A stretch of 18,485 nucleotides of DNA from 70-18 sp041691815 (GTDB lineage: Bacteria > Pseudomonadota > Alphaproteobacteria > Acetobacterales > Acetobacteraceae), in assembly GCA_041691815.1 (NCBI GenBank), contig JBEPTZ010000087.1, positions 1 to 18,485 on the forward strand, in the 5' to 3' direction. Of the stretch, positions 1 to 6,511 are shown piece after piece (the stretch's first letter is position 1; each line of letters opens with the position of its first letter). The notes under the pieces are model-generated. The model searched no databases and was not told the origin of the DNA. It saw nothing but the letters and a program-made list of their open reading frames with translations. Both the position numbers and the translations under genes were made by a program.

Positions 1-74
1 CCCCGGATTCTATCCCAGACCAAGGCGCCGCGTTAAGTCCGACAGGCTGCTAGCCGAGCACACCCCGTGAACCC

Positions 75-101
75 GAAGGCCCCGTCATTGACGGGGCCTT
101 C
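75..101 (+). terminator. Strong hairpin, probable terminator of an upstream gene
   Basis: A perfect 12-bp inverted repeat (75-86 and 90-101) encloses a 3-nt loop (ATT). The stem is mostly G/C. Only a short T run (106-108) follows, so it is not a textbook intrinsic terminator. It could instead be a transcript-end stabiliser for a gene lying left of the window. It sits 8 bp before the ribosome binding site of the next gene. Confidence 0.55.
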
Positions 102-121
102 CGCATTTGGAGGCTCCATTC

Positions 122-394
122 ATGACCGACACCGCCGAGCCCCTCGAGGCTCTGCTGCGCCGCTACCGCCAGGACGACGGCGAGCCGCGCGCCGTGCCCA
201 CCGTCAGCCTGACCGACGCCATCCGCTTGGGCGACGACCCGCTGCACATCCTGCCTTACCTGGCCGGAATCGGCATGTCGGTCGCCAGCCTCGACGACCT
301 GCTGCTGGTTAACGACGATGAGTCCGAAGAGGAGATCAGAAACTTTCGCGTCGCCGAGGGCGTGGCGGTGGTGGTCGCCAGCGACGGCGCCTAG
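122..394 (+). CDS. Small acidic protein of unknown function (90 aa)
   Basis: I do not recognise this protein. The start chosen is ATG at 122, because GGAGGC at 109-114 is a good ribosome binding site at normal spacing; an in-frame TTG at 107 lies before that site and is rejected. The product begins MTDTAEPLEALLRRYRQ, is acidic, and has no membrane segment or signal peptide. A serine/aspartate-rich stretch (about residues 65-72, with the run SEEEI) precedes a hydrophobic C-terminus. Third codon positions are GC-rich, like the core genes of the window, which supports a real gene. The next gene starts 14 bp after the stop, so the two are probably co-transcribed. Small paired genes like these are common in prophage remnants, but nothing here proves phage origin. 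Confidence 0.6.
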   Translation: MTDTAEPLEALLRRYRQDDGEPRAVPTVSLTDAIRLGDDPLHILPYLAGIGMSVASLDDLLLVNDDESEEEIRNFRVAEGVAVVVASDGA

Positions 395-408
395 CTCCTG
401 TTCGAGCC

Positions 409-852
409 ATGAGCCGAGCGATGATCGACATCAGCAAGGCCGACATCGTCACCGCCCGCCAGACCGCGGACGGCCGCTTCGTCATCTTCACCTCCACCGA
501 CGTGCAACCCGGCTGGCCGCTGCCCTGGTGGGGGGCGGTGGCGGACACCGGCGGCGACGGGCACGGCCTGCTGGTGCGCGTGGACGCCGTGTCCGCGCCG
601 GCCGGCTGGACGGCGCGCCAGTTGCTGCTGGTGGCCCGCCGCCGCATGTCCGCCGAGATGGCGCGCAGCTCGATGGACGCCACGGCCGCGGCCGCGGCGG
701 CACTCGACCGGGCTGCCCGGCGCAAATGGGAACGTGCAACGCCCGATCCTGTGATTGACGGCGGCGTGGCGTTCCACGCCGGCCCGGAACCGTCGCCGTA
801 CCCATGGTCGCCACCGCCTTCACCAAGGCGACCGGCATCAAGGTCAATGTGA
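409..852 (+). CDS. Hypothetical protein, C-terminus probably chimeric
   Basis: I do not recognise this protein. The start is ATG at 409, with ATG at 421 as an alternative; neither has a convincing ribosome binding site. Residues 1 to about 118 look like a genuine coding sequence: a small mixed domain rich in Trp and Gly (residues about 25-45, with QPGWPLPWWG), then an Ala/Arg-rich helical stretch (about 70-108). The last 25-30 residues are proline-rich and implausible. From about position 786 another reading frame carries the remnant of an ABC binding protein, so this frame has run into foreign DNA and its stop at 850-852 is probably accidental. The original C-terminus was therefore likely lost at the junction. 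A hairpin lies at that junction (762-781). The gene is probably co-transcribed with the small gene before it. Confidence 0.5.
   Translation: MSRAMIDISKADIVTARQTADGRFVIFTSTDVQPGWPLPWWGAVADTGGDGHGLLVRVDAVSAPAGWTARQLLLVARRRMSAEMARSSMDATAAAAAALDRAARRKWERATPDPVIDGGVAFHAGPEPSPYPWSPPPSPRRPASRSM
762..781. repeat. Palindrome at the junction with the accessory segment
   Basis: An 8-bp perfect stem (CGGCGTGG at 762-769, its complement at 774-781) has a 4-nt loop. It lies between the end of the plausible part of the preceding gene and the first residues that resemble the binding-protein pseudogene. It could be an old terminator, a recombination scar, or chance in GC-rich DNA. Confidence 0.4.
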
Positions 853-1679
853 TCTCCGCCGGTTCTGGCCTGCTCTATCGACGGATTGCCGCGGAGAGCG
901 GCAATCCGCAGGCCGATGTCATCTGGGGAACGAGCGCCGATCTTCTGAAGTAGAACAAGGCGCACTTCCAACCGTATGCCGCGAAGGAACGTGACGCAGT
1001 CCCTGCGGCGTATCGCGACCCGGACGATCTTTGGATTGGCACCAACCTGCAGATACTCACCATTAACCAGAACACGCAGTCCATTCCGGCAGCCGATGGG
1101 CCGAAGAGCTGGGAGGATCTGCTCAACCCCAAATGGAAGGGCAAAATCGCCTATACCAACCCGGCCAATTCCGGCTCTTCCTACGTCACGGCAACCTACC
1201 TGGTATCGCTCTGGAGCGACAACGAGGCAGCCTGGACCAAGCTCGGCGCGCTAATTGCCAACACCAAAGTGCTCAGCCGCTCCACGCTTGTGTTCAACGG
1301 CAATGGCAACGGAGAATTCCCGCTCGGCATTTCGCTCGAATACGCGGGCTATCTCTGGGCGCATAACGGTGCGCCGGTGAAGGTCACCTATCCGGCCGGG
1401 GGGACCGTAGTTCTGCCTGAGGGCATCGCCATCATCAAAGGCGCTCCGAACCTCGATGCCGCGAAGCAGCTTGTCGATTTCATCGAAGGCAAGCCGATGG
1501 AAGAGGAGTTGTTGCGCGCGACGTTCCGTCGGCCTGCCCGCCAGGGCCTCGACCTCGCCGGGGTGAAGATGACGCCGCTCTCGGAGATCAAGATCGGCGA
1601 CTACGATAATGCGAAATGGAACGCCGCGCGCCGCGAGACGCTCGATCATCTGCGGACCATCATCCAAAACAGTCGCTGA
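786..1679 (+). pseudogene. ABC transporter substrate-binding protein, family 1 (Fe3+/phosphonate type), degraded
   Basis: Reading from 786, the frame gives VAVPMVATAFTKATGIKVNV, then GNPQADVIWGTSADLLK, a TAG codon at 951-953, and then an uninterrupted run to TGA at 1677-1679. The sequence after the stop keeps family features: NPKWKGKIAYTNPANSGSS, a central EFPLGISLEYAGYLWAHNGAP and VLPEGIAIIKGAPN. These match periplasmic binding proteins of ferric iron or aminoethylphosphonate importers. Two lesions are visible. The signal peptide and the first residues of the mature protein are absent, and the amber codon falls about 55 residues in. A partial protein could start at GTG 1269 (136 aa), but it would lack the first lobe and any export signal. 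The ATPase gene follows after 21 bp. Which solute it bound cannot be told. Confidence 0.85.
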
Positions 1680-1700
1680 ACACTTGAGGGAAGGCCCATT

Positions 1701-2756
1701 ATGACGACGATACGCCTCGATGGGCTGACCCGCGCCTTCGGCGCCGTCCGCGCGGTGGATGATATCTCCGCCACCATCGCGGACGGCGAACTGTTCACCC
1801 TGCTCGGCCCATCTGGCTGCGGCAAGACCACACTGCTACGGATGATCGCGGGATTCTGCGACGTAGAGCGGGGCGCGATCTATTTCGACGACACGAGGAT
1901 CGACACGTTGCCGGCGCACCAGCGCAACATCGGCATGGTGTTTCAGAACTACGCCATTTTCCCGAACATGACGGTCGCACAGAATGTCGCCTACGGGCTC
2001 CGGGCCCGAAAGGTGCCGCGCCAGGACATTGCGCGCCGCGTGGCCGAAGCGCTTGCCATGGTGGAGTTGCCCGACCATGGCGAACGTTTTCCTCATGAGA
2101 TATCCGGCGGTCAGCTCCAGCGGGTGGCGATCGCCCGCTGCCTGGTGATCCGCCCGTCCGTGCTGCTGTTCGACGAGCCGCTCTCCAACCTTGACGCCCA
2201 GTTGCGGATGCATATGCGCGTCGAGATCCGTAAACTCCAGCAATCTCTCGGCCTGACCGCGGTCTACGTGACACACGACCAGGAGGAGGCACTCGCGATC
2301 TCGGATCGGATCGCGGTCCTCCGCGGCGGGCGGATCGAACAGATAGACCGGCCAGAGGCACTCTATCACGCGCCCAAAACGGCGTTCGTGGGGTCGTTCA
2401 TGGGAGCGACCAACATGCTCCCCGGGATTGTGGCGGCGGATGGCGAGACGGTATCTGCCGGTGGGGCGGAATTTGGCCTCGCGCGCAAAGTTGGTGCACC
2501 AGGCGATCGGCTGCAGCTTTCGATCCGCCCCGAAATGCTGCGGCTCTCCGTGCCCGGCGCTGGTGGCCCGGTTCTACAGGCGCGGATTACCCTTCGGGAG
2601 TTTCTCGGTCCGGTGCAGCGTCTGCACGCGGTGCTGCCAGACGGCACGGCGATCCGTATCTCCGCCCTTGGTGGGGAGGACCTGCCGATCCGGCCGGGCG
2701 AAGCGATCACGCTGGCCTACGATCCTGCGCATATCACGGTCTTTGCCGGTTCATGA
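1701..2756 (+). CDS. ABC transporter ATP-binding protein (Fe3+/phosphonate type)
   Basis: This 351-residue protein is an intact nucleotide-binding subunit of an ABC importer and would act on the cytoplasmic face of the membrane. Visible motifs are Walker A GPSGCGKTT (36-44), Q-loop Gln82, signature ISGGQLQR (134-141), Walker B LLFDE (155-159), D-loop SNLD (162-165) and switch His192. The C-terminal ~110 residues look like a TOBE-type regulatory domain. Length is normal for the FbpC/PotA-like group. The start ATG at 1701 follows a GGGAAGG ribosome binding site. It overlaps the permease start by 4 bp (ATGA), showing the original operon order binding protein - ATPase - permease. Both partners are broken, so this ATPase has no complete local transporter. 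It may be a relic awaiting decay, or could serve permeases encoded elsewhere. Confidence 0.9.
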   Translation: MTTIRLDGLTRAFGAVRAVDDISATIADGELFTLLGPSGCGKTTLLRMIAGFCDVERGAIYFDDTRIDTLPAHQRNIGMVFQNYAIFPNMTVAQNVAYGLRARKVPRQDIARRVAEALAMVELPDHGERFPHEISGGQLQRVAIARCLVIRPSVLLFDEPLSNLDAQLRMHMRVEIRKLQQSLGLTAVYVTHDQEEALAISDRIAVLRGGRIEQIDRPEALYHAPKTAFVGSFMGATNMLPGIVAADGETVSAGGAEFGLARKVGAPGDRLQLSIRPEMLRLSVPGAGGPVLQARITLREFLGPVQRLHAVLPDGTAIRISALGGEDLPIRPGEAITLAYDPAHITVFAGS

Positions 2757-3103
2757 GAGCTTTCTCTGGGCTGTCCATCTTCCGTGCCTGGATCTGCGTA
2801 GCCGCGCTCGCGTTCCTCGCAGTCTTTCTGTTCTATCCGCTCAGTCTGGTTCTACATGCGAGCCTGCAAGCCGATAACGGTGCGTGGAGCATCACGGCCT
2901 ATCTCGACACTCTATCCAATCGCCATTATTTGCGCAGTCTTACTAATAGCCTGGTAGCTGGGGCGCTTGCCATGATCGGCGCCAGCATCATCGGCGTCCC
3001 GCTGGCCTTCTGCTTCGCGCGGCTCCCGTTGCCGGGCAAGGTGATGCTGCTCACGCTTTCTTCCCTGCCACTACTGCTGCCTTCATTCGTCAGCGCCCAA
3101 GCC
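2753..3103 (+). pseudogene. ABC transporter permease, truncated after ~117 residues
   Basis: The frame opens with an ATGA overlap with the ATPase gene and encodes an N-terminal piece of an iron/phosphonate-type inner-membrane permease. Three hydrophobic segments are visible, at about residues 14-35, 66-88 and 98-116, with the run GVPLAFCFARLPLPGK between the last two. Relatives of this fused type are about 500-560 residues with two six-helix halves, so roughly four fifths is missing. After residue 116-117 (near 3100-3104) the sequence changes abruptly to a transposase C-terminus in the same frame, giving a 151-residue chimera that ends at 3208. It lacks the conserved EAA loop that contacts the ATPase and cannot work as a permease. 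Confidence 0.85.
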
Positions 3104-3208
3104 AGAGGCTTCCGCCAACTCCTCCTCCGCGGCATAGAAAAGGTTACCAGCGAATGGGCCATCCTCTGCACCGCCCATAACATCGCTAAACTCGCCGCGT
3201 GCGCATAA
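3104..3208 (+). pseudogene. 3' remnant of an IS transposase (DDE type, IS1182-like)
   Basis: The last 35 or so codons read RGFRQLLLRGIEKVTSEW followed by AILCTAHNIAKLAA, which resembles the C-terminal end of IS1182-like DDE transposases. Everything upstream, including the catalytic domain, is missing; the piece is joined in frame to the truncated permease. I could not find the element's terminal inverted repeat in the 240 bp that follow. The most economical history is insertion of the element into or near the permease gene, then a deletion that removed the permease 3' part and the transposase 5' part. The family name is from memory of the motif and could be off by one family. Confidence 0.65.
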
Positions 3209-3448
3209 CCGCGCACCCCTGAACTTAATCCATCACGTCACTTAACGAAGAATTCGGCGTTACCAGGACGGGCTCCTAGGCTAACAATCCACAGAGAAAG
3301 AGCTCGACTTATTCGAGAGACGAAGCATGCATGTGGCTGTCCAAGCGGGGGGTTGATCCCTCACTGGGCAGCCCCGCTACAGCCGCTGAGGCGTACGGGG
3401 CGTGCGGTGGTGACGGGCCACGGTGGCCTGCCATCACTGGAGACGACG
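3209..3448. other. Gap between transposase remnant and the recombinase module
   Basis: No plausible gene is seen. It is less GC-rich than the core regions. It contains a small 5-bp palindrome near 3303-3317 (CTCGA...TCGAG) and an imperfect inverted repeat near 3410-3437 just before the DUF3489 start. It may hold the remaining IS end and the promoter of the following three-gene module, but no site is clear enough to mark. Confidence 0.4.
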
Positions 3449-3820
3449 ATGAACAAGATTCCGACAAAGCAAACCCCTCGAGATGTGGCCAAAACGAAAC
3501 CGGCTGACCGCCATAGCGCGGGGGAAGAGAGCCGGACGCCGCACGGGCGCCGTACCGCAGCCACGACGGCGACGCGAGCGGCGGTCAAAACGCCAACTCC
3601 CGACGTACCTCCCGCGTGTCGACCTGGCAAGATGGCTGCCGTCGAAGCATTGGTGCGGCGCCGGGAAGGGGCTTCGCTTGCCGAACTGATGGGCGTGACT
3701 GGGTGGCAGCAGCACAGCATTCGGGCGATGCTGAGCGGCTTTCGAAAAGCCGGACACACCCTGGAGCGCGACCGTGATGCTGACGGCGGCCCGCGCTACC
3801 GGATGACCGGAGTGCGATGA
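3449..3820 (+). CDS. DUF3489 domain protein
   Basis: This 123-residue protein has a basic, Thr/Arg/Ala-rich and probably disordered N-terminus (1-57), then a compact domain (about 58-121) with KMAAVEALVRRREGASLAEL, TGWQQHSIRAMLSG and a final PRYRM. That matches the DUF3489 family as I remember it, which has a winged-helix-like look. Start ATG 3449 has GGAG 6 bp upstream; the longer open frame from 3353 lacks such a site. Genes of this family are commonly next to a DUF2924 gene and a large serine recombinase in alphaproteobacteria, exactly as here. By inference it is a small DNA-binding accessory or regulator of the recombinase; its molecular job is not established to my knowledge. Confidence 0.8.
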   Translation: MNKIPTKQTPRDVAKTKPADRHSAGEESRTPHGRRTAATTATRAAVKTPTPDVPPACRPGKMAAVEALVRRREGASLAELMGVTGWQQHSIRAMLSGFRKAGHTLERDRDADGGPRYRMTGVR

Positions 3821-3821
3821 G

Positions 3822-4430
3822 GTGGCGCGCATACCCAACTCGACGCATCAGCCAGCTTCGACGCCAACTGATGCCAATCTGGCTACCCGGCTTGATCAGA
3901 TCGCGTCGTCCGATATCGATGCGGCGCGGTCGCTCTGGTGCAAAACTTTTCGCCGCATCCCACCTGCGGCGTTGAGCCACGACATGCTGGCCCGTATGGT
4001 TGCCTATCGGCTTCAGGAGCAATGCCTTGGAGGGCTTGCTCCGGGCCTGCGCAAGCTGCTCGATCGTGCGGCTCAGGGCAGCAGCGATGTCGCCCGCAGG
4101 CTCAAGATCGGCACAACCCTGGTGCGCGAGCACCAGGGCGTCCTGCATGAAGTTAAAGTCGTTGCCGGTGGGTTCGAATGGCAGGGCGCCGACTATGCCA
4201 GCCTGTCGACCATCGCGCGGGCGATCACTGGAACGGCTTGGAACGGACCCCGCTTCTTCGGGCTGCGCGGCCGCCAGCAAGCGACCACGAAGGGCCAAGT
4301 CGATGCTACCGGGGTCAAGGAAAGGCTGCGTACCGGGCGGCGCGGGTCGGTCCGGTCCAGCGACGAAGCATCGGCTCCTTCCGGGCTCGTCGCACCGAAC
4401 CAACCACCTCGGACCGCAGCGGCGCTATGA
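3822..4430 (+). CDS. DUF2924 domain protein
   Basis: This 202-residue protein carries a DUF2924-like domain at about residues 20-153. Visible pieces are LWCKTFRRIPPAALSHDMLA, MVAYRLQEQ, LKIGTTLVREHQGVLHEVKV and FEWQGADYASLSTIARAITG followed by TAWNGPRFFGLRG. The final ~50 residues are polar and low in conserved pattern. The start is GTG at 3822, one base after the DUF3489 stop; no ATG fits. Its stop overlaps the recombinase start (ATGA at 4427-4430), so translation is likely coupled through all three genes. The C-terminal half recalls short DNA- or nucleoprotein-binding segments, but the function is unknown. By context it is a partner of the recombinase. Confidence 0.8.
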   Translation: MARIPNSTHQPASTPTDANLATRLDQIASSDIDAARSLWCKTFRRIPPAALSHDMLARMVAYRLQEQCLGGLAPGLRKLLDRAAQGSSDVARRLKIGTTLVREHQGVLHEVKVVAGGFEWQGADYASLSTIARAITGTAWNGPRFFGLRGRQQATTKGQVDATGVKERLRTGRRGSVRSSDEASAPSGLVAPNQPPRTAAAL

Positions 4431-6112
4431 AACCCGCCCAACCAAAGCCGATGCGTTGCGCGGTCTACACGCGCAAATCCACCGAGCACAACCTGGATCT
4501 TGCTTTCAACTCGCTTGATGCCCAGCGGGAATCTTGCGAAGCATATGTGAAGAGCCAGGCTCATGAAGGCTGGTCACTGCTGCCGGAACGTTATGGCGAC
4601 GGCGGGCTGTCCGGTGCGTCGCTGAACCGTCCGGCACTGCAGCGCCTGCTCGCTGAAATCCAGTGCGGTAAGGTCGACATCGTCGTTGTCTACAAGGTGG
4701 ATCGGCTGACCAGGGCACTGGCCGACTTCGCCAAGTTGGTCGAGACGTTTGACGCGCACGGCGTGGCGTTCGTCTCGGTGACACAGTCGTTCAACACGAC
4801 CAGCAGCATGGGGCGGTTGACGCTGAACGTCTTACTCTCGTTCGCCCAGTTTGAACGCGAGGTGATCGGCGAGCGGGTACGTGACAAGATTGCCGCGTCA
4901 AAGCGCAAGGGGCTGTGGGTCGGCGGGCCAGTGCCGCTCGGCTATCGCAGCGAAGCCAAGACTCTGGTCGTCGATCCTGAGGAAGCCAGGATCGTTCGCA
5001 CCATCTTCGAGCGGTATCTCGCCGTGGGGTCGACCAGGTTGTTGATCGAGGATCTGTACCAGCGCGGCATCTCCCCACGAGGGCGCCCTGGAAGCGGCCA
5101 ACCAGCAGCCGGCGGCGACGCCCGCCGGTTCCTCGCCGGGCCGTTGGGCCACATCCTGAAGAACCGCTTCTACATCGGAGAAATCGCCTACCGCGACGAA
5201 GTGCATGCCGGTCAGCATGAGCCAATCATGGACCGGGTAACATTCGCGGCAGTCCAGGACCGACTGCGCGATGCGACGGTCGGACGCCGCACGAGCCGCT
5301 CCGGCCCGGCGGCACTGCTCGCCTGGCTGCTCTACGATGACCGCGGGCACCGAATGACCCCGAGCCACGCAAACAAGAGGGGGGCCCGCTACCGGTACTA
5401 TGTCTCCCAGGCGGTCATGCAGAACCGACTGACCGATGCCGGAAGCAGAACCCGGGTTGCGGCGCCGGACATTGAGGCTCTGGTTGTCGATGTGGTGCGC
5501 GACAAGTTGGCACCGAGAACGGCCCAAACACCCGGCAGAACGCGAGCGACCTTGGTCCCACACACGACGTTGGGCGAACCAGAAATCATCGCTCGTGTCC
5601 AGCGCATTGTCCTGGCTGCGACCGAGGTCACAATCTTCCTCCACGGACCGGATGTGAACGGACGGTCAACCGGCCTAGCATCCGCCAGCGACATCGAGGC
5701 GAGTGCGAGGCCCTCCGAGCAAGTTCCAGCCGATGGTTCTGCATCCATCGTTCTGACGGTGCCATGGGCGCGGCGGGGCAGGAGCGCCCGAAAGGGGATT
5801 GCCAGCGAACCTTCGGGCGATGGACCACTTGATCCGGAGACGCGCAAGACACTGTTGATGGCGATCGGCAAGGCGAGATTGTGGGTGCAGGATCTTCTGG
5901 ATGGTCGGGCCGAATCGCTTGAGACGATCGCCCAGCGCGAAGATAGGGGGGAGCGTCACATCCGTCTGCTGGCGCCGCTGGCTTTTGTATCGCCGCAGAT
6001 CATCGCTGCGATCGCTGACGGGACAGCACCAGCCGGCATGACGGTCACGGCGCTGGCACGCGCCCTGCCGCACGCCTGGTCCGAACAGGAACGTAAAATC
6101 GGCATCGCCTGA
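4427..6112 (+). CDS. Large serine recombinase (resolvase/invertase family)
   Basis: This 561-residue protein is a site-specific DNA recombinase. The N-terminal resolvase domain (about 10-160) has YTRKS with the likely nucleophile Ser18, GDGGLSGASLNRPALQRLL, the Arg-rich YKVDRLTR (89-96) and FAQFEREVIGERVRDKI. A recombinase domain follows (about 168-285, from PLGYR). The segment at 297-335 aligns in position with the zinc ribbon of relatives (RMTPSHANKRGARYRYYVS), but no cysteine occurs after residue 80, so no Zn site is possible there. The C-terminus (about 475-561) looks helix-turn-helix-like. ATG 4427 is chosen for its 4-bp overlap with the DUF2924 stop; a longer open frame from 4178 only shadows that gene. 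The reading frame is intact. Its att sites are unknown. Confidence 0.9.
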   Translation: MKPAQPKPMRCAVYTRKSTEHNLDLAFNSLDAQRESCEAYVKSQAHEGWSLLPERYGDGGLSGASLNRPALQRLLAEIQCGKVDIVVVYKVDRLTRALADFAKLVETFDAHGVAFVSVTQSFNTTSSMGRLTLNVLLSFAQFEREVIGERVRDKIAASKRKGLWVGGPVPLGYRSEAKTLVVDPEEARIVRTIFERYLAVGSTRLLIEDLYQRGISPRGRPGSGQPAAGGDARRFLAGPLGHILKNRFYIGEIAYRDEVHAGQHEPIMDRVTFAAVQDRLRDATVGRRTSRSGPAALLAWLLYDDRGHRMTPSHANKRGARYRYYVSQAVMQNRLTDAGSRTRVAAPDIEALVVDVVRDKLAPRTAQTPGRTRATLVPHTTLGEPEIIARVQRIVLAATEVTIFLHGPDVNGRSTGLASASDIEASARPSEQVPADGSASIVLTVPWARRGRSARKGIASEPSGDGPLDPETRKTLLMAIGKARLWVQDLLDGRAESLETIAQREDRGERHIRLLAPLAFVSPQIIAAIADGTAPAGMTVTALARALPHAWSEQERKIGIA

Positions 6113-6423
6113 TCCTCTGCCTGCAATAGCGTCCCCAATCGGTCCGGCAGCCGTCGGGCCGGTCGCTCGTTCTTGCCCGGCGGCTGTGGCGGCCTGCTGC
6201 GCACAAACTTGTCTCCGGCGAATGCGAACCGGTCTTTCGAAGTGAGATGCCGATGTCCCCGGATATCGGCAATTCCGCTTCAGAGACTCTGACGAGCAAC
6301 GCCCGGAAAATCCGCCGATCTTGGGGCGGTTATATCTGCAGAGACACCGTGTAGGTCCGCAAGTAACGGATATTGCCCACGATTCGCGGGAAACCGCGCT
6401 CACCGGCGAATTTGGAATATGCG
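6113..6423. other. Non-coding stretch between recombinase and tRNA-Gln
   Basis: No credible gene in 311 bp. A 7-bp inverted repeat with a 10-nt loop (TGCCGAT 6248-6254, ATCGGCA 6265-6271) is visible. Near 6380-6412 there are further short inverted repeats that could help end the tRNA transcript on the minus strand. This is where an element boundary or attachment half-site would be expected, between the accessory segment and the core chromosome. I found no copy of the tRNA 3' end elsewhere in the window. Confidence 0.4.
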
Positions 6424-6498
6424 TGGCTGGGGCGGGAGGGATCGAACCTCCGAATGGCGGAATCAAAATCCGCTGCCTTACCGCTTGGCTACGCCCCA
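6424..6498 (-). tRNA. tRNA-Gln (anticodon TTG)
   Basis: On the minus strand a 75-nt cloverleaf can be folded. The acceptor TGGGGCG (from 6498) pairs fully with CGCCCCA, followed by discriminator G and an encoded CCA at 6426-6424. The anticodon stem GCGGA/TCCGC encloses the loop TTTTGAT, giving anticodon TTG (plus-strand 6464-6466), which reads CAA glutamine. The T arm contains GGTTCGATCCC. It begins 13 bp after the ispE stop on the same strand, so it is probably processed from an ispE transcript or from a promoter inside ispE. It borders the accessory region that holds the recombinase. Confidence 0.96.
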
Positions 6499-6511
6499 AC
6501 GCGGCACCTGA

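Noticed and set aside
1269..1679. Separate 136-residue protein starting at GTG 1269
   Set aside because: It is the tail of the binding-protein pseudogene, continuous in frame with the sequence upstream, and has no export signal or ribosome binding site.
3330..3365. T-arm-like string resembling a tRNA 3' end, considered as an attachment-site copy
   Set aside because: Only short scattered matches to tRNA-Gln; the conserved TTCGAATC/TTCGATC pattern is broken and no cloverleaf can be folded.
4178..4426. 83-codon N-terminal extension of the recombinase
   Set aside because: It lies wholly inside the DUF2924 gene in another frame and the resolvase domain starts only after ATG 4427.
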